Below are positions 53,574 through 62,518 of a stretch of 64,000 nucleotides of DNA, in pieces; within the stretch, counting starts at the first letter, position 1; each line of letters begins with the position of its first letter. The notes under the pieces were generated by a model. The model was not told where the DNA came from and ran no database searches. It saw nothing but the letters and a program-made list of their open reading frames with translations. The stretch covers positions 3,853,501 through 3,917,500 of the forward strand of contig NZ_LT629771.1 of assembly GCF_900105175.1 (NCBI RefSeq), in the 5' to 3' direction. The stretch comes from Jiangella sp. DSM 45060. GTDB taxonomy: Bacteria > Actinomycetota > Actinomycetes > Jiangellales > Jiangellaceae. The position numbers were made by a program, and so were the translations under genes.

Positions 53574-54749
53574 TCAACGGGGACCGGGATACCACGGCCG
53601 GGGCAGGCCGAGGTCCTGCTGCGCGATGAGGCCCCGGAAGACCTCCACCGTGCCCAGGTACGTGGTGGTGCCCTGGGCGTACCGGTGCACCTGCTCGGCG
53701 TGCCCGTCGCCGGCGGCGTCCGCGTGCAGCAGACCGGCCGGGCCGAGCAGATCGACCAGCTCGGCGACGCCGTCGACGGTGGCCTCGGCGCCCTTGACCC
53801 GGCCGGCCGGCCCCGGCGTCGCGAGTGCGGCGGCCAGCTGCACGGCCACCCGGCCGAGCCGATGGGCGACCAGCGGGTCGTCCGCGGGCCGGACGCCGTC
53901 CGGGCCGGGCGCCGCCGCCCACGCCGCGGCCGCGGTCAGCGCGAGGTGCAGCCGGCGGGCGAAGACCGCGCCCATGGACGGGTCGTCGAGGCCGTCGCCG
54001 GCGCCGGGCCCGAGGTCGTGCTCGGCGTCGAGCGGCCCGCGCAGCACCGCCCAGCCGTCGTTCACCTCACCCAGCCGGTAGGCGTCGGGGACCCGGACGT
54101 CGTCGTAGTGGACGATGGTGGTGCGGCCCCCGCTGAGCGTCCGGACCGGCTGGATGTCGACACCGGGCGCGTCCAGCGGCAGCAGGAACATGGTGAGCCC
54201 GCGGTGCTTCGGCCGGGTCGGATCGGTCCGGGTGAGCAGGAAGCAGTACTGGCTGTCCTGCGCACCGGTGGTGAAGATCTTCGTGCCGCTGACGATCCAC
54301 TCGCCGCCGTCCCGGGTCGCCCTGGTCCGCGCCGCCGCGACGTCGGAGCCGCCCTCGGGTTCGGTGTAGCCGAGGCAGAACCGCACGGATCCGCGGGCGA
54401 CGCCGGCCAGGAGCTCGTCCCGGACCGCCGGGGACGCGTGGCGCTCGACCGCGGGCAGGACCAGGCGGGTGATGCCCAGCGTGGTCATCGGGACCCGCGC
54501 TCGCGCCAGTTCCAGGTCCAGGATCCGGGCGCCCAGCCGGTCCAGCCCGGCCCCGCCCCGCTCGGCCGGCCAGGTCGGCACGATCCAGCCGCGCCGGCCC
54601 AGGGCGAGATGGAACGGCTCGTCGAATCCTTCGCCGCTGGGCCGCTCCCCCTCGCCCGGCCGCTGCGTCCCGTACTCGCGGACGAGCCCGCGCACGTCTC
54701 GCCGCAGCGCCCGATGGGCGTCGTCCACGTCGATCACACCGAAGTCCAC
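53574..54749 (-). CDS. Acyl-CoA dehydrogenase family protein, subunit 1
   Basis: 391 residues from a GTG with GAGGAG 5 nt upstream. ACAD features: GYTEPEGGSDVAAARTRA (FAD/substrate loop), WIVSGTKIFTTGAQDSQY, HYDDVRVPD and the C-terminal YLGTVEVFRGLIAQQDLGLP. The usual IYEGT segment reads AQGTTTY. The start overlaps the end of a second, more divergent ACAD gene by 16 bp. Adjacent unequal ACAD genes in steroid-catabolism operons make alpha2beta2 enzymes, which is my reading here. Confidence 0.92.
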   Translation of the reverse strand: MDFGVIDVDDAHRALRRDVRGLVREYGTQRPGEGERPSGEGFDEPFHLALGRRGWIVPTWPAERGGAGLDRLGARILDLELARARVPMTTLGITRLVLPAVERHASPAVRDELLAGVARGSVRFCLGYTEPEGGSDVAAARTRATRDGGEWIVSGTKIFTTGAQDSQYCFLLTRTDPTRPKHRGLTMFLLPLDAPGVDIQPVRTLSGGRTTIVHYDDVRVPDAYRLGEVNDGWAVLRGPLDAEHDLGPGAGDGLDDPSMGAVFARRLHLALTAAAAWAAAPGPDGVRPADDPLVAHRLGRVAVQLAAALATPGPAGRVKGAEATVDGVAELVDLLGPAGLLHADAAGDGHAEQVHRYAQGTTTYLGTVEVFRGLIAQQDLGLPRPWYPGPR

Positions 54750-55807
54750 CGGCGCTCCTCTCGATCGGGCCGGCCGGCCGCCGCCAGGAGCGCCGCGCCG
54801 GCGGCGAGGACGTCCCGGGCCGGGTCGCCGGCGCGCAGCGTCCAGCCCTTGGCGCGCAGGAAATAGCGGCTGACGTCGGACTCGACGGCGAAGCCGAGGC
54901 CGCCGTGGGCATGCAGGGCCGCCGTGACGCCGTGGCTCGCGACCTCGGCCGCGTAGGCGAACGCGATCCCGGCGAGGTCCGGCTCCGCCTCGGGCTCGTG
55001 GTCGAGGAACCAGGCGGCCCGCCGGCAGAGATTCCGCGCACCCGCCACCCCGATCGCCACGTCGGCCAGCGGGAACGCGACGCCCTGCAACGAGCCGAGC
55101 GGCACACCCCGGGTCTCCCGGGTCTGGACGAAGCTCACGGCGAGCGCCAGCGCGCCCTCGGTCAGCCCGACGAGCGCCGCGGCGGTCAGCACTTTCAGCT
55201 CGCGCCGGGCCCGGTCGGCCAGTGCGTCGGCCGCGGCGACCGGAACCTCGAACCCCGGCTCGGCGCTCAGGTCCCGCCAGGCCGACGGCAGCCCGGCCTG
55301 GTTGGCGGCGTGCGGCCGCGGCCCGCCCGTGGCGGCCACGACGGCCCCGGTGCGGTGGCCGACGACCGCGTCGGCCACCGCACCTGACGACACCAGTTGC
55401 GGCGCGTCCCACCGGCCGAGCCCCAGCCCGAGAACGCACGTCCCCCGGGCCGCGTCGGCCAGCAGCGCGGCGGTGAGATCGCTGCGCCCGCACGCGGCCA
55501 GGAGCCGGGCCGCCACGACGTGCTCGACGAGCGGCACCGGGGCGATCCGCCGGCCCAGCTGCTCGGCCAGCAGAGCGGCCTCGACGAGGCCGGCGCCGTC
55601 GCCGCCGGCCTCGGCGGGCAGCGCCATCGACATCGCGCCCAGCCCGGCCGCCGCACGCCACAACCGAGGGTCGTGACCGGCCGGCTCGGCCGCGCGGACG
55701 ACGTCCATCGGGCATTCTCTGGCGAAGAACCCCGCGAACAGGTCGCGGAGCTCGACCTGATCACCGTCCAGCGCGTAGTCCTGCCGCCGCAGCTCGTACG
55801 GGTCCAC
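54734..55807 (-). CDS. Acyl-CoA dehydrogenase family protein, subunit 2
   Basis: 357 residues from a GTG at 55807. Clear ACAD N-domain (ELRDLFAGFFARECPMDVVR, MSMALPAEAGGDGAGLVEAA, GRRIAPVPLVEHVVAARLLA) and C-domain helices (VSFVQTRETRGVPLGSLQGV, FPLADVAIGV, HAHGGLGFAVESDVSRYFLR). The middle beta domain is shortened and the WxxxGxK loop is missing, so it probably binds flavin poorly alone and pairs with the 53574 product. It lies 2 bp after the enoyl-CoA hydratase stop. Confidence 0.9.
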   Translation of the reverse strand: MDPYELRRQDYALDGDQVELRDLFAGFFARECPMDVVRAAEPAGHDPRLWRAAAGLGAMSMALPAEAGGDGAGLVEAALLAEQLGRRIAPVPLVEHVVAARLLAACGRSDLTAALLADAARGTCVLGLGLGRWDAPQLVSSGAVADAVVGHRTGAVVAATGGPRPHAANQAGLPSAWRDLSAEPGFEVPVAAADALADRARRELKVLTAAALVGLTEGALALAVSFVQTRETRGVPLGSLQGVAFPLADVAIGVAGARNLCRRAAWFLDHEPEAEPDLAGIAFAYAAEVASHGVTAALHAHGGLGFAVESDVSRYFLRAKGWTLRAGDPARDVLAAGAALLAAAGRPDREERRWTSV

Positions 55808-55809
55808 CC

Positions 55810-56592
55810 CTAACTCCCGCGCCGGAAGGCGGCCAGCCGCTCGGCGCTCTCGTCGCTGGTCGACGCGAGGCACAGCAGCTCGGTCTCGAGCGCGAGCCCG
55901 GCCTGCAGCGGCAGCTCGGCGGAGGCCCGGACGGCCTGTTTGGCCAGCGTCAGGGCGGGGCGGGCATGGCGGGTGATCCGGCCGCACAGCTCCCGGGTGG
56001 CGGCCTCCAGCTCGCCTGCGGGCACCACCTGCTCGACCAGGCCGAGCCGCAGCGCCGTGGCGGCGTCGATCCGGTCGCCGGTGAGGATCAGCCGCATCGC
56101 CTGGCCCAGCCCGACCAGCCGGGGCAGCCGCTGGGTTCCGCCGCCGCCGGGGATGATCGCCAGCGCGATCTCGGGCTGTCCGAACACCGAGTCCGCGGAG
56201 GCGATCCGCAGGTCCGCCGACATGGCCAGCTCGCAGCCGCCGCCCAGGCAGTAGCCGTCGATCATCGCGATGACCGGCACCGGGCACTCGGCGACCGCGT
56301 GGTAGACGCGCCGCTCTCTCAGCATGGCCCGCATGGCGAGCGGGTCGATCCGGTCCGTCTCGCCGAGGTCGGCGCCGGCGGCGAAGGAGCCGCCCGTCCC
56401 GGTGACCACGACCGCCCGGACGTCCGGCGTCGCGCCGGCCCAGTCGAGGCAGGCGATCAGCTCCGCCCGGGTGGCGGTGTCCAGGGCGTTGCGCTTCTCC
56501 GGCCGGTCGATGCGGATGGTGGCGACGGCGTCGTCCACCGACAGGACGACGGTGGTGGTGGCCGGCTCCGGCGGGCGACCCGCCATGGTCAT
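55810..56592 (-). CDS. Enoyl-CoA hydratase/isomerase (crotonase family)
   Basis: 260 residues; hydrates or isomerises an enoyl-CoA in the leftward beta-oxidation operon. Oxyanion-hole segments GGSFAAGADLGE and IDGYCLGGGCELAMSADLRI and catalytic-Glu segment SVFGQPEIALAIIPGGGG are intact (both Glu positions of true hydratases present). Its ATG overlaps the MaoC stop (ATGA); a second ATG two codons on is also possible. Confidence 0.92.
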   Translation of the reverse strand: MTMAGRPPEPATTTVVLSVDDAVATIRIDRPEKRNALDTATRAELIACLDWAGATPDVRAVVVTGTGGSFAAGADLGETDRIDPLAMRAMLRERRVYHAVAECPVPVIAMIDGYCLGGGCELAMSADLRIASADSVFGQPEIALAIIPGGGGTQRLPRLVGLGQAMRLILTGDRIDAATALRLGLVEQVVPAGELEAATRELCGRITRHARPALTLAKQAVRASAELPLQAGLALETELLCLASTSDESAERLAAFRRGS

Positions 56593-57056
56593 TCCGCCGT
56601 GTACAGCACGATGGGCCGCGACAGCATGGCCGGGCGGTCCTGGCCGACCACGTGCACCGCCATCTCGTAGCTGAGCTTCGTCCCGCGAGGGTGCTCGTCG
56701 GCCGCGATCAGCCGGCCGCGGGACCGGATGGTCGCCCCGCTCAGGACCGGGGCGAGGAAGCGGACGGCGTCGGACCCGTAGTTGAGGATCTTGGCGTGTC
56801 CGACGACCTCGAAGTCAGCCGGCGGACGGATGCGCGGGGTGATGGCCAGCGTCAGCAGACCGTGCGCGACGGTCGTGCCGAACGGCCCGGACCGGGACCG
56901 CTCGCGGTCGACGTGGATCCACTGGTGATCGCCGGTCAGGTCGGCGAACTGGTCGATGAGGTCCTGCGTGATGTGCAGACCCTCGCTCCAGGCGCCGAAC
57001 TCGCCCCCGCAGACCGCTCGAAGAGCCGGCAGGTCGTCGAACCTGATCTCGCGCAT
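56589..57056 (-). CDS. MaoC-type (R)-enoyl-CoA hydratase
   Basis: 155 residues from the ATG at 57056. The hot-dog hydratase motif is FADLTGDHQWIHVDRERS with D43 and H48 as the catalytic pair, followed by GPFGTTVAHGLLTLAI. It adds water to a trans-2-enoyl-CoA. First gene of the leftward operon; its promoter region is shared with the rightward operon and holds three TTC-N7-GAA boxes. Confidence 0.92.
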   Translation of the reverse strand: MREIRFDDLPALRAVCGGEFGAWSEGLHITQDLIDQFADLTGDHQWIHVDRERSRSGPFGTTVAHGLLTLAITPRIRPPADFEVVGHAKILNYGSDAVRFLAPVLSGATIRSRGRLIAADEHPRGTKLSYEMAVHVVGQDRPAMLSRPIVLYTAE

Positions 57057-57101
57057 GTCTCGCCTCTTCCCGTCCGTGGATAAATCTTGCGGAAACAGTA
57101 G

Positions 57102-57163
57102 TTCCAGCTTGGAATCATGTGTAATGTCGTTCCAACTTCGAACTTGATAGTTCGAGCATAGAA
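57102..57163. promoter_or_regulatory. Triple TTC-N7-GAA operator in divergent promoter
   Basis: Three 13-bp inverted repeats, TTCCAGCTTGGAA (57102-57114), TTCCAACTTCGAA (57130-57142) and TTCGAGCATAGAA (57151-57163), start-to-start spacings 28 and 21 bp. They lie in an AT-rich stretch between the two operons. The cluster's MarR-family gene (62519) is the most likely protein to bind them; this is inference. Confidence 0.7.
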
Positions 57164-57207
57164 CTACCCCACGGATCGTGGCAACCACCTGAGAAGGGAG
57201 CACTCCG

Positions 57208-58125
57208 ATGAGCAGACTCGCCGGTCGCGTCGCGATCGTCACCGGTTCCGGCCGCGGCATCGGCGCCGCCGTCGCCCAGGCCTTCGCCGCCGAGGGCGCC
57301 TCGGTCGTCGTCGCCGATCTCGGCGTCGAGCTGGACGGAACCACCGAGGGCTCCGATCCGGCGACGGAGGTGGTCGAGGCCATCACGGCGGCCGGCGGCA
57401 CGGCCGTCGCCAGCCGCACCGACGTGTCCGACCACGGCCAGGCCGAGGAGCTGATCGCCACGACGATCGAGCGGTTCGGCCGGCTCGACGTCCTGGTCAA
57501 CGCCGCGGGCATCCTCCGCGATCGCATGATCTTCAACATGGAGGAGGAGGAGTGGGACGCGGTCATCAGGGTCCACCTGAAGGGCGCGTTCAACACCACC
57601 AAGTTCGCCGCCCGGCACTGGCGTGAGACCAGGCGGCCGGACTGCCGGCTGATCAACTTCACGTCGGTCGCGGGCCTGCAGGGCGCCCCGTCGCAGCCCA
57701 ACTACGCCGCCGCGAAGATGGGCATCGTCGGCCTGACCCTGTCGTGCGCCAACGCGCTCGGCAAGTACGGGGTCACCGCCAACTGCATCTCCCCCGGCGC
57801 CGCGACCCGGATGACCGACACCATTCCGGCCGAGGTGATGGCCAAGTACCTCGCCTCCACCCGGGACAGTGACCCCGACGGCCGCCGGCGCGCCCCCGAG
57901 AACGTCGCCGCACCCCTGGTGTACCTGGCCAGCACGGAGTCGGGCTGGATCAACGGCCGGGTCCTCGGCGCCCAGGAGTACCGCGTGTCCATGTGGTCGA
58001 CGCCGCAGATCCAGCGCCAGATCGTCGGGCAGCAGCCGTGGGAGCTCGACCGCCTCTTCGACGAGATGACCCGCGCGTTCAAGCCCTACGTCGAGGGTCG
58101 CGGCCGCCTGGACGAGGCGGGCTGA
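57208..58125 (+). CDS. SDR-family 3-hydroxyacyl-CoA dehydrogenase-like protein
   Basis: 305 residues. Classical SDR: cofactor loop TGSGRGIGA (12-20), NAAG (98-101), catalytic S153, Y166 and K170 (NYAAAKMG). The long C-terminal extension and the GVELDGT insertion after beta 2 resemble the dehydrogenase part of MFE-2-type proteins. It probably oxidises the 3-hydroxyacyl-CoA formed by MaoC or the crotonase. AAGGGAG lies 9 nt before the ATG. First gene of the rightward operon. Confidence 0.9.
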   Translation: MSRLAGRVAIVTGSGRGIGAAVAQAFAAEGASVVVADLGVELDGTTEGSDPATEVVEAITAAGGTAVASRTDVSDHGQAEELIATTIERFGRLDVLVNAAGILRDRMIFNMEEEEWDAVIRVHLKGAFNTTKFAARHWRETRRPDCRLINFTSVAGLQGAPSQPNYAAAKMGIVGLTLSCANALGKYGVTANCISPGAATRMTDTIPAEVMAKYLASTRDSDPDGRRRAPENVAAPLVYLASTESGWINGRVLGAQEYRVSMWSTPQIQRQIVGQQPWELDRLFDEMTRAFKPYVEGRGRLDEAG

Positions 58126-58127
58126 CC

Positions 58128-59324
58128 ATGACGCGAGTCGCCATCGTCGGCATCCACGAGTACCCGTCCCGGCTGACGGACGGATCGGTCGACGCCCTGC
58201 GGATCAAGGCGCACTCGGCCGCCCGGGCCCTCGACGACGCCGGGCTGAGCTGGAGCGACGTCGACGCGCTGTACGACACCGGAGACGGTCTGGCCTGGCC
58301 CGGGCTGTACATGCCGGAGTACCTCGACCTCGACCTCAGGATCCTCGACACGACGGCGGTCGGCGGCAGCGCCTACGAGTTCCAGGTCGGGCACGCCCTC
58401 GCCGACCTCGGGACCGGGCGGGCCGACGTCGCGCTGCTGACCTACGGCGCCACCACCCGCAGCGCGAACCGCAAGGTCGGGCTCAACTCGGCCTCGATCC
58501 GCACCGAGCCGGACAACCCGATGACCGACATGGAGGAGTGCTGGGGCTCCACGCTGGTCGCCGACTACGCCATGGTCGCCGCCCGGTACATGCACGATCA
58601 CGGCACCACCGCCGAGGACCTCGCCGAGATCGCCGTTACCGCCCGCTACCACGCCATGCGCAACCCGGCCGCGGTGCAGGCGATCAGTGACCTGAGACTG
58701 CGCCCCGGGCCGGGCGAGATCACCATCGACGACGTGCTGTCCTCGCCGCTGGTGGCCGATCCGCTGCGGGTGCTGGACTGCTGCGTGGTGTCCGACGGCG
58801 GCGGCGCGGTGGTGCTCGCCACCGAGGCGGTCGCCCGCGGCTGCCGCAGCCGGCCGGTCTGGGTACGCGGAGCCGGCCAGACGTCGCGCTTCCGCCGCAA
58901 TCGCGACGACCTCACCGTCACCGGGGCGGCCCGGTCCGGTCCGACGGCCTTCGAGGAGGCCGGGATCACCCCCGAGGACGTCGACGTCGCGATGATCTAC
59001 GACTCGTTCACCATCACCGTGCTGTCGACGCTGGAAGACCTCGGCTTCTGCGGCAAGGGCGAGGCCGGCGACTACATCAAGGGCGGGCGGCTGCGCTACG
59101 ACCAGCCGGGAGCGCCCGCGCTCAACACCGACGGCGGCGGGCTGTCGTCCAATCATCCCGGCCAGCGCGGCCTCTTCCTGCTCATCGAGGCGGCCCGTCA
59201 GCTGCGCGGCGAGTCGACCGCCCAGGTCCCCGGGGCGAGCATCGCGGTGGCGCACGGCACCGGCGGCACCCTCGGGCGCCGGTACGCCTCCGGAACGGTC
59301 GTGCTGGGGAGGGACGCCGCATGA
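58128..59324 (+). CDS. Thiolase-superfamily protein (Ltp2-like, probable retro-aldolase)
   Basis: 398 residues. Overall SCP-x/lipid-transfer thiolase layout: TRVAIVGIHEYPS, DTTAVGGSAYEFQVGHAL, VALLTYGATTR, DVAMIYDSFTITVL, NTDGGGLSSNHPGQRG and VAHGTGGTLG at the end. Neither canonical cysteine is present: the nucleophile position lies in AVGGSA and the C-terminal C-x-G reads HGTGG. That is the situation in Ltp2-type proteins that cleave 3-hydroxyacyl side chains by retro-aldol reaction together with a DUF35 partner, and the next gene, overlapping by 4 bp, encodes one. Confidence 0.9.
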   Translation: MTRVAIVGIHEYPSRLTDGSVDALRIKAHSAARALDDAGLSWSDVDALYDTGDGLAWPGLYMPEYLDLDLRILDTTAVGGSAYEFQVGHALADLGTGRADVALLTYGATTRSANRKVGLNSASIRTEPDNPMTDMEECWGSTLVADYAMVAARYMHDHGTTAEDLAEIAVTARYHAMRNPAAVQAISDLRLRPGPGEITIDDVLSSPLVADPLRVLDCCVVSDGGGAVVLATEAVARGCRSRPVWVRGAGQTSRFRRNRDDLTVTGAARSGPTAFEEAGITPEDVDVAMIYDSFTITVLSTLEDLGFCGKGEAGDYIKGGRLRYDQPGAPALNTDGGGLSSNHPGQRGLFLLIEAARQLRGESTAQVPGASIAVAHGTGGTLGRRYASGTVVLGRDAA

Positions 59325-59770
59325 CGACGACGCCACCGGCCCTGCCCCGGCCGCTCCCCCGGAACCCGAACCTCGACACGCGGCCGTTCTGGCAGGCCGC
59401 CCGCGACCACCGCCTCGTCTACCAGCGCTGCCGGGCCTGCGACACGGTGATCTTCTACCCGCGCGGGCACTGCACCGCCTGCACCGGCATCGACCTCGGC
59501 TGGCACGAGTCGGCGGGTACCGGAACCGTCTACACCTGCTCGGTGGTCCGCCGCCCCCTGCACCCGGCGTTCACGGACCTCATCCCGTACAGCGTCGCGT
59601 GGGTCGACCTCGACGAGGGCTTCCGGATGCTCACCCACATCGTCGACCCCGCCGGCCGGCCGATCACGTCGCACATCGGCCAGCGCGTCACGGTGCACTG
59701 GCTCGACGTCGAGGACGTCACGCTGCCGGCGTTCACCCCGGCCGCCCAGCAACCCACGGAGGACCGATGA
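59321..59770 (+). CDS. DUF35 OB-fold / zinc-ribbon protein, partner of the thiolase-like protein
   Basis: 149 residues. The rubredoxin-like zinc ribbon CRACDTVIFYPRGHCTAC (CxxC...CxxC) is preceded by the FWQAARDHRLVYQ helix and followed by an OB-fold (GTGTVYTCSVVRRPL, YSVAWVDLDEG). ChsH2-type DUF35 proteins bind acyl-CoA and form a complex with Ltp2-type thiolases. Coupled by ATGA on both sides. Confidence 0.92.
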   Translation: MTTTPPALPRPLPRNPNLDTRPFWQAARDHRLVYQRCRACDTVIFYPRGHCTACTGIDLGWHESAGTGTVYTCSVVRRPLHPAFTDLIPYSVAWVDLDEGFRMLTHIVDPAGRPITSHIGQRVTVHWLDVEDVTLPAFTPAAQQPTEDR

Positions 59771-61251
59771 CCGGCGCCGACGACGCGACCCCGTTCGTCC
59801 AGGTCCTCGCCGGCCTCGCCGCGGCCGATCCCGAGGCGGTGGCGCTGGTCTCCGGCGGATCGACCATGACCCGGCGCGAACTGGACGAGCAGAGCAGCCG
59901 GCTGGCCCGGGTGTACCGCGACCACGGCGTGCGCTCCGGCGATCTCGTCACGATCGAGCTGCCGAACGGCCTGGACTGGTTCGTCGCCGGCCTGGCGGCG
60001 TGGAAGCTCGGCGCCACGCCGAGCCCCATCTCCCCCGGCCTGCCGCGCGTCGAGCGGGAGGCGATCCTGACGCCGGCCCGCCCGGCGCTCATCGTCGGCC
60101 TGCCCGAGGGCGAACGCAGCGAGCTGCCGTCCCTGCCCCGGGGCTACCGTCCCGGCCCCGGCGTCTCGGCGGCGCCGTTGCCGCTGGTGGTCTCGCCGGT
60201 GGAGCGCGCGCTCGCCTCCGGCGGCAGCACCGGACGGCCCAAGCTGATCCTCAGCAGCAGCCCGGCGGTCCACCACCCCGACGGGCCGATGGCCCGGCTG
60301 TTCACGCCGCGGGCCTGCGGGCTGGTTCCGGGTCCGCTCTACCACGGCATCCCGTTCGCGGCCGCCTGGCGCAGCCTGCTCGCCGGCGCGACGGCCGTCG
60401 TCCTCGACCGGTTCGACCCCGAGGAGTGCCTGCGGCTGATCCAGGAGCACCGCGTCGACCGGGCCTGGTTCGTTCCCACCATGCTGTCGCGGATCGCCCG
60501 GCTCCCCGACGACGTGCGGCTCTCGTACGACCTCAGCTCGCTGCGATTCGTGCTGACGGCGGGCGCTCCGTGCCCGGCGTGGCTGATGCGGCACTGGATC
60601 GAGTGGGTCGGTCCCGAGGTCATGCACGAGGCGTACGGGTCGACCGAGCGTCTCGGCGGCACCTTCATCACCGGCGTCGAATGGCTCGCCCATCCGGGCT
60701 CGGTGGGCCGGCCGGTGGCGAGCGAGATCAAGATCTTCGACCCGGAGTCCGGCGCCGAGCTGGCTCCGGGCGCGACCGGCGAGGTGTACCTCAGACCGGC
60801 CGGCGCGGCCAGCACCTACCGCTACGTCGGCGCCGAGGAGAACGCCTCCCGCGACGGCTGGCAGAGCCTCGGCGACATGGGCCACCTCGACGAGGACGGC
60901 TACCTCTACCTCGGCGACCGCCGGACGGACATGATCCTGTGCCGGGGCCGCAACATCTACCCGGCCGAGATCGAAGCCGCCCTGGAGTCCCACCCGCGCG
61001 TGCGCTCCAGCGCGGTCATCGGCCTTCCCGACGACGATCTGGGGCAGCGCATCCACGCCATCGTCGAGTCCGAGCCGATCGACCACGACGAGTTGCGCGG
61101 CCACCTCGCGGAGCGGCTAGCCCACTACAAGCTGCCGAAGGCCTTCGAGTTCGTCGACCGGCCGCTGCGCGACGACTCGGGCAAGGTCCGCCGCTCGGCG
61201 CTGCGGGCCGAACGCCTGCCCACGACCACGGGGAGAGGAGAAGGAGCATGA
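59767..61251 (+). CDS. AMP-forming acyl-CoA ligase
   Basis: 494 residues. ANL motifs: LASGGSTGRPKLI (A3), MHEAYGSTERLGG (A5), WQSLGDMGHLDEDG (A7), YLGDRRTDMILCRGRNIYP (A8), and SGKVRRSAL carrying the catalytic Lys (A10). The A5 segment AYGSTE and length match bile-acid/steroid-acid and medium acyl-CoA ligases. It likely makes the CoA thioester that enters this pathway; substrate identity is not visible. Confidence 0.92.
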   Translation: MTGADDATPFVQVLAGLAAADPEAVALVSGGSTMTRRELDEQSSRLARVYRDHGVRSGDLVTIELPNGLDWFVAGLAAWKLGATPSPISPGLPRVEREAILTPARPALIVGLPEGERSELPSLPRGYRPGPGVSAAPLPLVVSPVERALASGGSTGRPKLILSSSPAVHHPDGPMARLFTPRACGLVPGPLYHGIPFAAAWRSLLAGATAVVLDRFDPEECLRLIQEHRVDRAWFVPTMLSRIARLPDDVRLSYDLSSLRFVLTAGAPCPAWLMRHWIEWVGPEVMHEAYGSTERLGGTFITGVEWLAHPGSVGRPVASEIKIFDPESGAELAPGATGEVYLRPAGAASTYRYVGAEENASRDGWQSLGDMGHLDEDGYLYLGDRRTDMILCRGRNIYPAEIEAALESHPRVRSSAVIGLPDDDLGQRIHAIVESEPIDHDELRGHLAERLAHYKLPKAFEFVDRPLRDDSGKVRRSALRAERLPTTTGRGEGA

Positions 61252-62471
61252 CCGGTCCACTCCACGGGCTCAAGGTGATCGAGATCAGTGTCGCGATGGC
61301 CGGGCCGTTCTGCGGCATGGTGCTCGGCGACCTCGGCGCCGAGGTGGTCAAGATCGAGCGGGCCGACCGCGGCGACGACAGCAGGGACTGGCCCCCGCAC
61401 TTCGCCGGCACGATGTCGCACTACTTCGCGTCGGCCAATCGCAACAAGCGCAGCCTCGCCCTGGATCTCAAGTCCGACGCCGGCGCCGGCATCGCGCGGC
61501 AGCTGATCGCCGGCGCCGACGTCGTGATCGAGAACTACCGGCTGGGCGCACTCGAGCGGGCCGGGCTGGGGTACACGGCCATGGCCGAGCTCAACCCGCG
61601 GCTGGTGTACTGCTCGATCAGCGGATTCGGGCGGACCGGGCCGCGTCGCCACGATCCGGCCAACGACCTGTTCATGCAGGCGTTCTCCGGCGGCATGAGC
61701 ATCACCGGCGAGCCCGGCGGCGCGCCCGCGAAGATGGGCATCTCCGTCGCCGACATCGGCGCCGGCATGTTCGCGGCGATCGGCATCCTGGCCGCCCTCT
61801 CCGTCCGGCAGGACACGGGCCGCGGGCAGCACGTCCGGACCTCGTTGCTGGAGGGCCAGCTCACCATGCTCTCCTACCACCTGATGTCGTACTTCGCGAC
61901 TGGCCAGCCGCCTCGGCGGCATGGCTCCGGCACCCAGTTCGGCATGCCCTACCAGGCCTTTCCCACGGCGGACGAATGGATCGTGGTCGCCGTCTTCAAC
62001 GACGCGATGTGGCGGGCGTGCTGCGCGGCGATCGAGCGTCCCGCATGGGCCGACGACCCACGGTTCAGCACGGTGGCCGGACGGGTCGATCATCGCGAGC
62101 TCCTGGCCGCGGAGCTGACCGAGATCTTCACGACTCGCCCCGCCGCCGCCTGGGAGGAGGTCATGGTGAGAGCGGGCGTCGCGTGCACCGTGGTCAACCC
62201 CGTCGACAAGATCGTCGCCCATCCCCAGGTCCAGGCCGGTGAGATGATCACGCAGGTGGACGTTCCCGGCATCGGCCCGATGCCCATGGCCGACGTCCCC
62301 ATCGACTTCAGCGCGACCCCGGGAGGCATCGCCCTGCCGCCACCACACCTGGGCGAGCACTCGCGGGCGATCCTGCGCGAGCTCGATCTCGGCGCCGACG
62401 CCATCGAGGCGCTGATCGCCGCCGGAGTCGTAGGGGCGGGCGCGCCGTCGCGTCCAGCGCGGCCGGAGTGA
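61248..62471 (+). CDS. CaiB/BaiF type III CoA-transferase
   Basis: 407 residues with GAGGAGAAGGAG ribosome site. Family III motifs: VIEISVAMAGPFCGMVLGDL, AEVVKIERADRGDD, FASANRNKRSLALDLKS, and ISVADIGAGMFAA with D169 as the catalytic aspartate. It moves CoA between acids without ATP, so with the ligase the cluster has two ways to load CoA, or this enzyme recycles CoA from a product. Confidence 0.93.
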   Translation: MTGPLHGLKVIEISVAMAGPFCGMVLGDLGAEVVKIERADRGDDSRDWPPHFAGTMSHYFASANRNKRSLALDLKSDAGAGIARQLIAGADVVIENYRLGALERAGLGYTAMAELNPRLVYCSISGFGRTGPRRHDPANDLFMQAFSGGMSITGEPGGAPAKMGISVADIGAGMFAAIGILAALSVRQDTGRGQHVRTSLLEGQLTMLSYHLMSYFATGQPPRRHGSGTQFGMPYQAFPTADEWIVVAVFNDAMWRACCAAIERPAWADDPRFSTVAGRVDHRELLAAELTEIFTTRPAAAWEEVMVRAGVACTVVNPVDKIVAHPQVQAGEMITQVDVPGIGPMPMADVPIDFSATPGGIALPPPHLGEHSRAILRELDLGADAIEALIAAGVVGAGAPSRPARPE

Positions 62472-62518
62472 GCCCGGCCGCTAGTCTGGGGTCCGACGTC
62501 CTACGAGGTGCCGCAGCC

